A DNA stretch of 64,000 bases from Bacillota bacterium. Its GTDB lineage: Bacteria; Bacillota; Bacilli; Alicyclobacillales; SLC66. Positions 17,684 to 25,650 of this stretch are shown one piece after another. The notes beneath the pieces are model-generated. The model worked only from the letters and a program-made list of their open reading frames with translations, was not told the origin of the DNA and did not search any database. The first letter of the stretch is position 1. Every line of letters begins with the position of its first letter. The translations under genes and the position numbers were made by a program. The stretch is from contig JAJZCW010000003.1 in NCBI GenBank assembly GCA_021828865.1, positions 1 through 64,000 of the forward strand, written 5' to 3'.

Positions 17684-17763
17684 TACGAAGCACCTCATCC
17701 CTCTCACCCAAAATATCCCTATCATACATACCCGTCGTCTCTTGCACTCGAACTCTCCATGTT

Positions 17764-18021
17764 TTACTTTCTTTTAATTGATAAATTACTTTTAGTGAAA
17801 AAATACCACATGCTAATACCCCAAGGAATTCCGATGACCCAAGGTACTACCAACACACTGATCACGATATGCAGAAATAGCTCCTTTCGGAGAAATATCG
17901 CATTAGTACTCGCGCTTAATAGACCAAACCCAAGTCCAAACCGTAATACTCCATGAAAGAACACATAATGCCACATTCCCTTCTCTAGGGAGTTCCTTTG
18001 CGTTTCGATTTCTACACCCAC
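17764..18021 (-). CDS. Small membrane protein, 85 aa
   Basis: The GTG at 18021 lies close behind AGGG; an internal ATG 15 codons further is an alternative start. Two hydrophobic segments (VLRFGLGFGLLSASTNAIFL and LHIVISVLVVPWVIGIPWGISMWYFF) precede a basic tail (KSNLSIKRK). Function unknown. Confidence 0.55.
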   Translation of the reverse strand: MGVEIETQRNSLEKGMWHYVFFHGVLRFGLGFGLLSASTNAIFLRKELFLHIVISVLVVPWVIGIPWGISMWYFFTKSNLSIKRK

Positions 18022-18075
18022 CCTATCGAATCATGTTCGAAGTATGGGGACACTAGACTACATACTATTACCTGA

Positions 18076-18651
18076 TTACCTAATCTGACTCCCAAACATC
18101 GTTCGCATTCCCGAATCCTGATACTGTACGTCTTTTCGAAATGCAATCCGAAATAGGATCACGAAAAACACAATGTACCCAATCACAGGGAGGAAGTTCC
18201 ACATTAACCACGCATAACTGTAGCCAAACCGTTCTAGTCCCTGCCCAAACTGAACCATTGTAAACACCGCTAAGAGAATGGAAATCCCTTCAACGAATGG
18301 CATGATGGCAAAAAAGGCTGGGAATATCATCGGAGCGACTAACGGAGGAGCAGAATGAGCGAAGGCACCTGGCACTGAATGGAATGGTATCATAAAATCA
18401 ACGATTCCTATTCCTATCGGGAATATCAGACCTGCAAAAACCAACGTTAAGATGGGAAACAACGCCCAAGCTTTCCATCTTGCCATTCGTGCCACCACGA
18501 AATTCTGGGCACCTGGTATCCACGCTACCCACGCCCATGTAACACCCGCTTTTTTCCCCATTCGATATAACGTCAACCCCTCAATTACATAGGCGATAAT
18601 CCCAAAAGTGATCGCCACAATTAACACAATAATCGCCAATGGACTAATCAT
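18076..18651 (-). CDS. Multi-pass membrane protein, DUF5684-like, 191 aa
   Basis: ATG at 18651 is seven bases after AGGGAG; an ATG two codons earlier is too close to the site. Five or six helices are visible. The motif LYRMGKKAGVTWAWVAWIPGAQNFVVARMA corresponds to the K/AGxxxWxxxIPxxN stretch of DUF5684-like proteins. It is the most upstream gene of the run of small membrane genes and could be the first gene of one long transcript. Function unknown. Confidence 0.7.
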   Translation of the reverse strand: MISPLAIIVLIVAITFGIIAYVIEGLTLYRMGKKAGVTWAWVAWIPGAQNFVVARMARWKAWALFPILTLVFAGLIFPIGIGIVDFMIPFHSVPGAFAHSAPPLVAPMIFPAFFAIMPFVEGISILLAVFTMVQFGQGLERFGYSYAWLMWNFLPVIGYIVFFVILFRIAFRKDVQYQDSGMRTMFGSQIR

Positions 18652-18657
18652 TATCAT

Positions 18658-19772
18658 GCTCCCTGTTATAATATTTATAAAGTAAAACCCTCATTGATAC
18701 CCTAATCATATCAACATTAAATACCACATCTTAGCGCCATAATAACGGTTGAACTGCCTTAGACTCTACCCAAATATTCTTCAGGAACTTCCCTTATTTT
18801 CCCATTTTTCAACTTCACTAGTTAAACCCATATACGAAAATAGAAGCCACTGAGCCAGTACTCTTTTACTTCTCCGATTTGATTTTTTACTTCCCATGAT
18901 TCACCTTGACTCTTGTCCCTTATAGATATAAAGGACTTATCATACGCCCCCCTAAGTAAAAAATAAAATTTACCACTATATGCTATATATTAACAAAATT
19001 AATTGAGTGAAACATGGCACAATACTGAATGATAGTGCATCCTTAAAAGTTCCAGACAAGTTTTACAAAACTACTTTGTTCAGGATTGATTTCCACAATG
19101 ATCTGCTATGGTCTTCTCCATTCTATGTATCGGTTTAGCGGTGTGGAGTGTCGTTGCTATTCCCATAGTATTAGACGAAATTAATTGGTTACAAAAACCC
19201 AGCTATCACTATACTTTCCTGCAATAATACCCCTATTTGCCTGAAATCAATTGATGGGGTTTATTGTAAATGATACTCGCCATTTTAATGTAACCGCTTT
19301 CAATTGCGGGTATTCTGTTGTTCATGTGCCCTTGTCTGTTGGTGATATGCTGTACTTTGGCTTTCACTAGCTCCTCTCATCTCGGATGGTTTTTTTTGTC
19401 ATTTTAGGAAGTGACATTTGTTTGTAACACTGATTCCATCATTTTTGCTTTTGTCTTTTTCTCTGTTCTTTTAAAAGAATCTTTTAAAGGCTTATCGTTA
19501 CAATGGTTGTGGCAATTCTGAATATTCAGTTATGGAAAAAGAAATAGGATGAATACAGGAAGAAGAAAGGTCTCACTGACGTTCGAAAGTAACAGTATGA
19601 GATACGCCAAATTGATTCCAGATTATTGCATTACTATCAACATTCACACATTCTACTGCTCAACCATATTCGACACCAGCAATCGAATATTTTTTTCTCT
19701 CCTATCTAAGATATAGAGAATTCAACCCCAGGTGTCCCATTCATAGGGAGATCAATATAAAGGAGGCTCATC
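18658..19772. other. 1.1 kb stretch with only decayed coding sequence
   Basis: No intact gene is visible. On the plus strand, from an ATG at 19107, about 39 residues read as a membrane protein (MVFSILCIGLAVWSVVAIPI...) before a stop. Further open pieces follow in other frames, including one with IIFAFVFFSVLLKESFKG and one ending MVVAILNIQLWKKK near 19540. The succession of hydrophobic pieces in shifting frames suggests one membrane gene with several frameshifts and stops. The first 440 bases hold nothing recognisable. Confidence 0.4.
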
Positions 19773-20228
19773 ATGATGAGCAGTGCAAAGAGAAAGAAAC
19801 AACCTCGTGAAATTCATCAAAGCATAGGACCCAGGATTAAGTATTTCCGAGAACGAAAGAAATTCAGCCTGCATGACTTAGAATTAAAAACAGGAATTTC
19901 TAGTTCCTATTTGAATCGCATTGAAAACGGATATCGGAAATCACCAAGTTTACCAATACTAGAACTAATTGCTACAAGTCTTGAAATTCCGCTGTTTGAA
20001 CTGCTGAACGTACCTCGTCCATCAGACACATTGCACACAGTAGGAGAAATGTTGCTCGCGGCTGATTACATTGTAAACGGAAATCTCGCTTCTTCCGATT
20101 TAAGAGTTGCCCTTTGCGATCTGGTCGACACCGTATTGGAATCTGATTTTGATCACAATTGGAACCAAACCGCTTTTCTGATCATTGAAAATGCTCAAAA
20201 AGTTATCGAACTTGCCAGAGAAGAATAG
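19773..20228 (+). CDS. XRE-family helix-turn-helix regulator, 151 aa
   Basis: AAAGGAGG lies six bases before the ATG. Residues about 18-75 form a Cro/CI helix-turn-helix: IKYFRERKKFSLHDLELKTGISSSYLNRIENG, with the recognition helix SSSYLNRIENG. The remaining 75 residues are helical and probably mediate dimerisation or ligand sensing. It lies 165 bases before a nuclease-like gene in the same direction and may control it. SinR-like or plasmid-type regulators have the same layout. Confidence 0.9.
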   Translation: MMSSAKRKKQPREIHQSIGPRIKYFRERKKFSLHDLELKTGISSSYLNRIENGYRKSPSLPILELIATSLEIPLFELLNVPRPSDTLHTVGEMLLAADYIVNGNLASSDLRVALCDLVDTVLESDFDHNWNQTAFLIIENAQKVIELAREE

Positions 20229-20302
20229 TAAAGGAAAGGGCAAAGTAAATATAGGTAAGAAGGTGATAATACCGAATGATGGCATAATGTCAATTCTTGG
20301 GC

Positions 20303-20332
20303 GGGGCGAATGTGTTGTGGTTCGCCCTGTTT
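20303..20332 (+). terminator. GC-rich hairpin between regulator and nuclease-like gene
   Basis: GGGCGAA at 20304-20310 pairs with TTCGCCC at 20321-20327 around a ten-base loop, followed by TGTTT. The T tract is weak, so it could be a partial terminator or an attenuator in front of the next gene. Confidence 0.4.
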
Positions 20333-20393
20333 CCATATCACCCTATCGTCACCCAGTGACGACCTAACATCCTATGAAGACGGAGTGATTACA

Positions 20394-21383
20394 ATGGCAT
20401 CGACCACTGTTGTTAAGGGCGATAAAGAGTTCATTTTCAATCTGTACCTCAAGGAACACCCGCAGATTTTACGCAATGCGTTAAACTTGGATCTGGATGG
20501 TATTTTACTGGAACGCTATTATGAAGGACTAAAATTAGACATGTACGCCCAGGATTTGCGACTTGGCAGAGAAGTTCTCATGGAAACCACGCTTGGACAA
20601 AGCAATCAGGCACATCAAGACAAGCTGTTTAAGATGCTAACGACAATGAAAGAAGGAAGTGCTGTTTATCTTAGTACATGCTTCCAAAAGAAACACGTAC
20701 ACCAATTACGGGATTTTGTCATTCAAGAATTAGGAAAACCGATACAGCTTTATCTTGTTTTGATTGATCCAGAAGTCATCATTTACCTGACAGAATTAAA
20801 TCGACTAAACTCGCTACTGGTGTATCAACATCTTTTTTTAATAGACAATGTCGTCACACCGCTAAAAATCATGGAATTGATTCAACATCCTTATTACCAG
20901 GAACTAAGACCAAAAACAGTCAAACCCACACCACCCCCTGATATTGCAACTAGAGAAGGGATGAATCAACAACTTTTAACAGAATTAAAGAAGAAAATCC
21001 CTTCTTTTTTTCCATTCCAGAGGCAGAAACACAATACAGAATTAAGAATGCTCAATTTCGGCGCAGGGATGGCGGGAATTGGATATTTCCTGTCGCTGGA
21101 AGACCGATACGGAAAGGCATTTCTAGAGCTTCGGTTCGAACCTGACAAGGCAGATTGGTACCAACATTTCGCAAGATTTGAAAACTATTATATTAAAGAA
21201 ATGGGAAATAATCTAGAATTTCACAAAAGCACTCGCACCATTGGGTATTACTTTTCCCCTTTTCGTGACTCGGATGATACCATCGCAGAAATGGTCAAGG
21301 TGTTTCATTGGTTCTTAGAATATTTCACGTTTTATGTGGAACTAGGAAAAGGCATGATCCATCGCGAACAGATCAGTGGATAG
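20394..21383 (+). CDS. Nuclease-like protein with DUF4268-type C-terminus, 329 aa
   Basis: ATG at 20394 is preceded by GGAGTGATTACA. The N-terminal 100 residues match the PD-(D/E)xK-like domain found before DUF4268: D49 in LDMYAQD, then E64 in VLMETTLGQSNQAHQDKLFKML, at the place where relatives read V-x-E-N-Q. The Gln of ENQ is Thr here, so activity may be altered. The C-terminal half (AFLELRFEPDKADWYQHFARFENYYIKEMG and a closing W-rich helix) looks DUF4268-like. Such proteins occur in mobile and defence regions. A terminator follows at 21437. Confidence 0.65.
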   Translation: MASTTVVKGDKEFIFNLYLKEHPQILRNALNLDLDGILLERYYEGLKLDMYAQDLRLGREVLMETTLGQSNQAHQDKLFKMLTTMKEGSAVYLSTCFQKKHVHQLRDFVIQELGKPIQLYLVLIDPEVIIYLTELNRLNSLLVYQHLFLIDNVVTPLKIMELIQHPYYQELRPKTVKPTPPPDIATREGMNQQLLTELKKKIPSFFPFQRQKHNTELRMLNFGAGMAGIGYFLSLEDRYGKAFLELRFEPDKADWYQHFARFENYYIKEMGNNLEFHKSTRTIGYYFSPFRDSDDTIAEMVKVFHWFLEYFTFYVELGKGMIHREQISG

Positions 21384-21436
21384 CTTTTAGGAAATAGAGC
21401 TATGAGGAAATGATTAAAGTCAGATTCACAAATGAA

Positions 21437-21468
21437 AGGAGTGGATGCCATCGTCCACTCCTCTTTTA
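21437..21468 (+). terminator. Intrinsic terminator after the nuclease-like gene
   Basis: AGGAGTGGA at 21437-21445 pairs with TCCACTCCT at 21454-21462, an uninterrupted nine-base stem, followed by CTTTTAT. Confidence 0.8.
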
Positions 21469-21500
21469 TCTTGTTTGTTTGATTAATCCCTAATTCCTAG

Positions 21501-21556
21501 CGCAAAGCGCCCTTCAATCCCAATTCACTACTTTCCCCTTGCGCAAAGCGCCCTTG
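21501..21556. repeat. Two copies of a short GCGC-AAA-GCGC palindrome
   Basis: GCGCAAAGCGCCCTT occurs at about 21501-21515 and again at about 21541-21555, separated by a pyrimidine-rich spacer. Each copy can form a four-base stem with an AAA loop. The same style of palindrome with a CC(C)TT tail recurs at 25200 (reverse), 26087-26215, 30171 and 37390. Confidence 0.6.
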
Positions 21557-21573
21557 CCTTTTCCTGTTCCTAC

Positions 21574-22602
21574 TCACACCGCGTCCTGGTTATTCCCCGT
21601 CTCACTCGCAACCATTTCCTCTCCACGTTCCTGAATCTGAAAGTATTCATTAAACGCTTGCGATATCGCCGCCAATCTCCGTTGTACATTCTCTTTCTTT
21701 GCCGAACCTTGTACGCATGCCTGCGCATATTCTTCGGGAAGGTCTTCGAAAAACTGCCTAGCAAATTCTCCAAATGTAGCCTCTGTAATGGGTAGCCCAT
21801 ATTTTGGGATATCCAGTGCTAACTTAAAGAGCATCGGAACATGAAGCTTTTTTAAGAATTTCTCTTTTTTCGGAAATGCCACATTGAGTAAACGACTGGC
21901 ATTTTGCATTCTTGCCTTTAATTCATCGCGGATCTCGCTATTCCTTAATGTCTTTACGAATTCCTGGATCTCCCCACTACTAAACCCTGTCTCTTCATTT
22001 TGGATAAGCGCCATAATTTGAAGGATCATTTCTTGATCGACATAGCGCTTACGTGCTGATGCAGATAAATTCGTCTTTTCCGTAAAGAATTCCATTTTGG
22101 CAACTGCTTCCACGAATTGTAATACCTTGCCTCCTAAAATGGCACGGGTGTTTTCAATTTTCCGTAAAGGCACCCCATTATTTAATCGGAAGAACCATTC
22201 TTCCATACGTTCTTGTCCCAATCCTTCAATATACTCAACAGAAACAGGGTATTGTGTAATTTTTTGTTGCAACGTCTCTGCTAACTCTTCGAACTTTTTC
22301 CCTGCGATATCTTCACCCTCGATGTTCGGCGTGCCTTTAGACATAGAGAATTTCCCGCCAACATAGTCAAGCAAGGTGGTTACCCGTTGCTTTCCATCCA
22401 ACACATGGTAGACATTCTCTTCTTTATTAGCAAACACCGATGGAATCGGAAAATCATCCAGGACACTATGTATCAACAATGACTTGCGATTTCGATCCCA
22501 AATATCATCCTTGCGTTGAATGACTAAGTCGAATGATAATTTGTTCTTTTTATGCATCTCTACTAACTGAGATACCTTATGTGTGGTTCTCTTTAATTCC
22601 AT
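21574..22602 (-). CDS. Solitary DUF262 (GmrS-like/ParB-fold) protein, 342 aa
   Basis: ATG at 22602 has AGGAG about nine bases upstream. The first 90 residues are a DUF262 domain: LSFDLVIQRKDDIWDRNRKSLLIHSVLDDFPIPSVF followed by the signature VLDGKQRVTTLLDY (DGKQR at 69-73, matching the family DGQQR). In GmrSD-type systems DUF262 binds and hydrolyses nucleotide, and the partner DUF1524 HNH nuclease cuts modified phage DNA. Here the C-terminal 250 residues are helical and no HNH motif is visible, so nuclease function is not supported. Homologues of this single-domain form are common but uncharacterised. Confidence 0.85.
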   Translation of the reverse strand: MELKRTTHKVSQLVEMHKKNKLSFDLVIQRKDDIWDRNRKSLLIHSVLDDFPIPSVFANKEENVYHVLDGKQRVTTLLDYVGGKFSMSKGTPNIEGEDIAGKKFEELAETLQQKITQYPVSVEYIEGLGQERMEEWFFRLNNGVPLRKIENTRAILGGKVLQFVEAVAKMEFFTEKTNLSASARKRYVDQEMILQIMALIQNEETGFSSGEIQEFVKTLRNSEIRDELKARMQNASRLLNVAFPKKEKFLKKLHVPMLFKLALDIPKYGLPITEATFGEFARQFFEDLPEEYAQACVQGSAKKENVQRRLAAISQAFNEYFQIQERGEEMVASETGNNQDAV

Positions 22603-23045
22603 ATCCATCACTCCTCTTTTGCCCAGTATACAACGAAAACTGAAAAAAATATTCAATAAATGAAAATAGATAATCGATTTTTGATTAGAATCTTTCGTTA
22701 CCTTGTAACCAGCGCCACCATTTATCCTTTCCCTGAAGAGAGATGACCATCAACGGACGTATCCTAGTGAAGACAATGTTAGCACTGTTCACCGTGTTAG
22801 CACATAAAATTAGGAAACGTCGAATCACAACGCTTCCCTATCACGAATCAAAAAATGGGTGCATAACAGTGCTGGTCATGATTCATGGAAAGTCACCCAT
22901 CATCCTGAGACTCACTTTTATCCATTCCCCCATCTCCCCATCCCCCCCCTCCGCGTAGATGGACAATGTCAGCATCGTTAGTAACGGCATACTGTCTCCA
23001 CCAGCCAGATGATCAGTCTCTCATTTGACCATGAGACTCGTCATT
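22603..23045. other. Intergenic stretch without a recognised gene, with a C-rich tract
   Basis: No convincing coding frame is seen on either strand. A plus-strand frame at 22743-22958 has no ribosome site and low-complexity content. Runs of C at 22927-22931, 22936-22939 and 22942-22949 give minus-strand G tracts close enough to form a G-quadruplex. Confidence 0.5.
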
Positions 23046-23498
23046 TCAATGGTTTCTTCGCTCTCTTGGTTGAACGCCTTGCTCTTCCTGTGTCATCGCC
23101 AGTAACAAGTCATCAATGAATCCCTCGATTTGTTCAATGTCACTCAGCATCACGTTCGTATAAGATCGATTCTCTTCTCTTTCATGAAGCAATTGCGTAA
23201 ATCCTTTGATGGTCGTCAATGGATTTCGAATTTCTTGCGCGACTGTAATCGATAGTCTGACTTCTGATGAATGAAGGTATTCATATCGCTGTGACCTTTT
23301 CGTGACTTCCTGTAACTCCTTATTTTTCTTGGTTCGATCCAATGGTCGAACAATGAGATACCCTACCAGCGCACTTAATAGAAGAAATAAAATCATATTG
23401 CTAACATTCATACGGTCAAACTTTTTTACGGTGATTGTCAACTGAACCACCACATAAATTACCCATCCACCACTCACCAAACCATATAGTGCAATCAT
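23046..23498 (-). CDS. HisKA-only membrane protein lacking the phospho-acceptor His and the ATPase domain
   Basis: Two helices (about residues 1-22 and 33-50) precede a HisKA-like dimerisation helix: VAQEIRNPLTTIKGFTQLLHE. In sporulation-type kinases (KinB/KinE group) the first residues read VAHEIRNPLT, so the phosphorylated His is Gln here (codon CAA). The protein stops after the second dimerisation helix with a basic tail and has no HATPase domain. A better-spaced ribosome site (GGGGGAG) stands seven bases before an in-frame ATA at 23537, suggesting that an original start codon has mutated. It may be decaying or be a non-catalytic partner of kinases. Confidence 0.7.
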   Translation of the reverse strand: MIALYGLVSGGWVIYVVVQLTITVKKFDRMNVSNMILFLLLSALVGYLIVRPLDRTKKNKELQEVTKRSQRYEYLHSSEVRLSITVAQEIRNPLTTIKGFTQLLHEREENRSYTNVMLSDIEQIEGFIDDLLLAMTQEEQGVQPRERRNH

Positions 23499-23573
23499 CT
23501 TTCGATGACGATGATCGAACTGTGCCAGCTTACTTATGATTACACTCCCCCAATCAGTGCCCTTTGTACTTTC

Positions 23574-24269
23574 TTAGCCTATTATGTGGTCATTGGATGA
23601 CCCTAACCCATCATGGCTAGCTTTCACCTGAAGTTCTTTTTTCTCCATATACATGCGCTCATCTGCCAACTTGATCAAATCATTCAGTGTGACTCCATCA
23701 TCAGGATAGACAGAGATCCCCACCGATACGCTCACATGGATGTTCACCTCTTGAAGACATTGCTCTTTTAGATCTGTCTGGATTCGTTCTTTTAAGCCAT
23801 TGGCGTTGGCTTCATCTGAGTCAGGAATAAATAAGAGGAATTCATCTCCACCCCATCGAGCGACAAAATCCGATTTTCTGGTATGCTTATGAAGCGATTG
23901 TGAAACATGGAGAATTGCAGAGTCCCCCAACTGGTGTCCATATACATCATTGATCCATTTCAGTTGATCCACATCTAGCATGAGGATACTAAGTTTTGAC
24001 TTTTTACGATCCATCTCATCACATAGCTGATGAAAGATCGCGAATATAAATCGACGATTATACGTATTGGTCATGACGTCCTTATGAGCATAAAATTGAA
24101 CTTGATCATACTGATACCCTAACCACCAGGAAATGATGGTTTGAATGATTCCGCTCATCAGAAACAGGATCATCGTCGTCTTGCTAAAGGTATGCCCTTT
24201 ATAAATCAACCAAGCCAGAAAGTTAAGCCACGTATAGATCACTACAATGATTCTTCCTGTATATTTCAT
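23574..24269 (-). CDS. Membrane diguanylate cyclase (GGDEF)
   Basis: Two helices (about residues 8-24 and 32-50) are followed by a GGDEF domain of about 165 residues. The active-site loop is RWGGDEFLLF, with GGDEF at 140-144, and LDVDQLKWINDVYGHQLGD supplies the metal and substrate-binding residues. RKSD (131-134) lies exactly five residues before GGDEF, the position of the inhibitory I-site RxxD. The enzyme should make cyclic di-GMP and be subject to product inhibition. The minimal input region gives no clue to the signal. GGATGACAAGCG precedes the ATG. Confidence 0.92.
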   Translation of the reverse strand: MKYTGRIIVVIYTWLNFLAWLIYKGHTFSKTTMILFLMSGIIQTIISWWLGYQYDQVQFYAHKDVMTNTYNRRFIFAIFHQLCDEMDRKKSKLSILMLDVDQLKWINDVYGHQLGDSAILHVSQSLHKHTRKSDFVARWGGDEFLLFIPDSDEANANGLKERIQTDLKEQCLQEVNIHVSVSVGISVYPDDGVTLNDLIKLADERMYMEKKELQVKASHDGLGSSNDHIIG

Positions 24270-24477
24270 CGCTTGTCATCCTTTAATTCCTTACTAGATC
24301 AATGCGTTACTCATTAACACAGAAGAATGAACGTTGCTTAAGTTCGGCACGTAACTCGTTACGAGGCATGATTCATTTTTCCACTCCATGAATATGTTAC
24401 GCTTTTACGTACCACCACGACTTCAATCTTATGGTAATTTCACCCCAAAAGTCAAACTTTCGACGATTGGGGTTTCT

Positions 24478-24699
24478 ATGGCTAAAATAGTCGTGATCAA
24501 AATTAAAGAGCTACTTCAAGAACACCATATTTCATTGCGGGAGTTATCCCGACTTACCGACATCCGCCATGCCGCTCTGAGTGAATTGGCCAATCAAAAA
24601 CGGATGAATATTAATCTCGGTCATATTGAGCGAATTGCGGAAGCGCTCCATCTCACCAGTATTCAAGACATCATGGAATTGGTAGATAGAGAAGAATGA
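24478..24699 (+). CDS. Small XRE-family regulator (YozG-like), 73 aa
   Basis: ATG at 24478 is favoured by the upstream TTGGGG; a longer frame from 24388 adds an unlikely N-terminus. The whole protein is a helix-turn-helix: IKELLQEHHISLRELSRLTDIRHAALSELANQKRMNINLGHIERIAEAL, like YozG-type regulators. Just upstream lies the inverted repeat AAAGT-CAA-ACTTT (about 24449-24461), a possible operator. Its stop overlaps an ATGA at 24696, which begins a decayed membrane gene, so it was probably translationally coupled to a membrane partner as in related pairs. Confidence 0.85.
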   Translation: MAKIVVIKIKELLQEHHISLRELSRLTDIRHAALSELANQKRMNINLGHIERIAEALHLTSIQDIMELVDREE

Positions 24700-24904
24700 T
24701 GACTTTTGTCCGAGTAAAGAGTCTACCTTTGACGCTTCTTTCCTATTTCTAATTTCATCTATTATACCCATCACTTTCATACTCATCTGTGTAATGTTTT
24801 ATGTTTTCTTGAATTCCAAACTTGGCTCTTTCGATGATCAACATCATGAGATTCCTATTCCCTCTCAACGAGAATACATCATCATCTGCCAAAACTATAG
24901 ATAA
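24696..24904 (+). pseudogene. Frameshifted membrane protein coupled to the XRE gene
   Basis: ATG at 24696 overlaps the stop of the XRE gene (ATGA) and opens MMTFVRVKSLPLTLLSYF before a stop. In the next frame the sequence continues FLFLISSIIPITFILICVM and then a polar tail ending QREYIIICQNYR at a TAA (24904). One frameshift near 24750 therefore restores a small single-helix membrane protein of about 68 residues. Coupling to a regulator fits known XRE-membrane pairs. Confidence 0.4.
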
Positions 24905-24994
24905 CGCTCTTCCCCTGATTTCGAACCACACTTTGCTTCTTTCTCTTCGCTATGGCAGAATTTGCTATATGTATCTAGTAAGGAGGGATTCGAT

Positions 24995-25165
24995 TTGAAA
25001 TTGATCCATCGGTTACTAACTGCCGAGGAACTCTTTGGAATTTTGAACCATGATGTCGATGAGGACTTTGTCCTGAATCTTGAGGCGGCAAGAGAGGAAC
25101 GGGCGGAAGAAATCCTGAACAACAATTGGATGAAAAAGATAGGCGGAGTAAATGAGGGAGAGTAG
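24995..25165 (+). CDS. Small acidic hypothetical protein, 56 aa
   Basis: AGGAGG at 24981-24986 lies eight bases before the TTG at 24995, which is chosen over the longer frame from 24962. The product begins LKLIHRLLTAEELFGILN, is rich in Glu and Leu and is probably all-helical (DFVLNLEAAREERAEEIL). It has no signal peptide. It resembles small phage-like or regulator-associated proteins, but no family can be named. Confidence 0.55.
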   Translation: MKLIHRLLTAEELFGILNHDVDEDFVLNLEAAREERAEEILNNNWMKKIGGVNEGE

Positions 25166-25199
25166 GATCGCTTCGTTTCACTATGCTCTAAGGAATGAA

Positions 25200-25216
25200 A
25201 GGGCGCTTCGCGAAAG
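25200..25216. repeat. Short GCGC-type palindrome
   Basis: AAGGGCGCTTCGCGAAAGG here is the reverse-strand counterpart of the CGC-loop-GCGCCCTT palindromes at 21501-21556. It sits between convergent genes. Confidence 0.45.
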
Positions 25217-25290
25217 GAAATAGTGGCATTCATCCACTTAATCCTGTCCCCTGCTGGTTATCAGACCAGCCAACTATCCCCTACATCGAT

Positions 25291-25575
25291 TTAGAACAGC
25301 AGAGGATTCCGATACCCGCGACTTTGTAGCCACTCCAATGATTCCTGTTGCAAATCGGTCAGATCGGTTCGTATGCAAATAGCTTGATGCATTGCAATTT
25401 CCAAAATTAACTCGTCGCGTAACACTGGCTCCAACACCTCTATTGGATAAAGACGCTCATGATTGAAAACGAACTGCTTTACTTGTCGAATGTCTTGTGT
25501 TCGCAATACTCGACCTAGTTCTTGGACATAACGGCTACTTTCTCCCAAACGATCTGTATTCCTCTGGTTATACAA
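25291..25575 (-). CDS. LexA-controlled small protein of unknown function, 94 aa
   Basis: The TTG at 25575 follows AGGAGG by seven bases. The protein is soluble and helical, with no signal peptide. Its central part is ELGRVLRTQDIRQVKQFVFNHERLYPIEVLEP and it ends SRGYRNPLLF. I do not recognise the family. Upstream a promoter (TTGACT, 16 bases, TATACT) is bracketed by two LexA boxes (25593-25606 and 25637-25650), so induction by DNA damage is expected. A role in the SOS response, such as a checkpoint or repair accessory protein, is inference from this regulation only. Confidence 0.75.
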   Translation of the reverse strand: MYNQRNTDRLGESSRYVQELGRVLRTQDIRQVKQFVFNHERLYPIEVLEPVLRDELILEIAMHQAICIRTDLTDLQQESLEWLQSRGYRNPLLF

Positions 25576-25592
25576 TTCGGTTCCTCCTGATC

Positions 25593-25650
25593 AGAACGTA
25601 TGTTTGCTATCAGTATAACAAAACACCCCAGAAAGTCAAACGTATGTTCG
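25593..25650 (-). promoter_or_regulatory. SOS promoter with two LexA boxes
   Basis: On the minus strand CGAACATACGTTTG (25650-25637) fits the Firmicute LexA consensus CGAACRNRYGTTYG at all positions. CAAACATACGTTCT (25606-25593) fits in its core, with one end base changed. Between them lie -35 TTGACT (25639-25634) and -10 TATACT (25617-25612), spaced by 16 bases. One box overlaps the -35 and the other lies just downstream of the -10, so LexA would block the promoter from both sides. Confidence 0.8.

Noticed and set aside
21501..21556. Repeated GCGCAAAGCGCCCTT considered as a CRISPR remnant
   Set aside because: Only two copies, spaced 40 bases, with short self-complementary repeats and no cas genes nearby.
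22743..22958. Plus-strand frame of 71 codons
   Set aside because: No Shine-Dalgarno and a low-complexity Pro/Ser-rich end produced by C runs.
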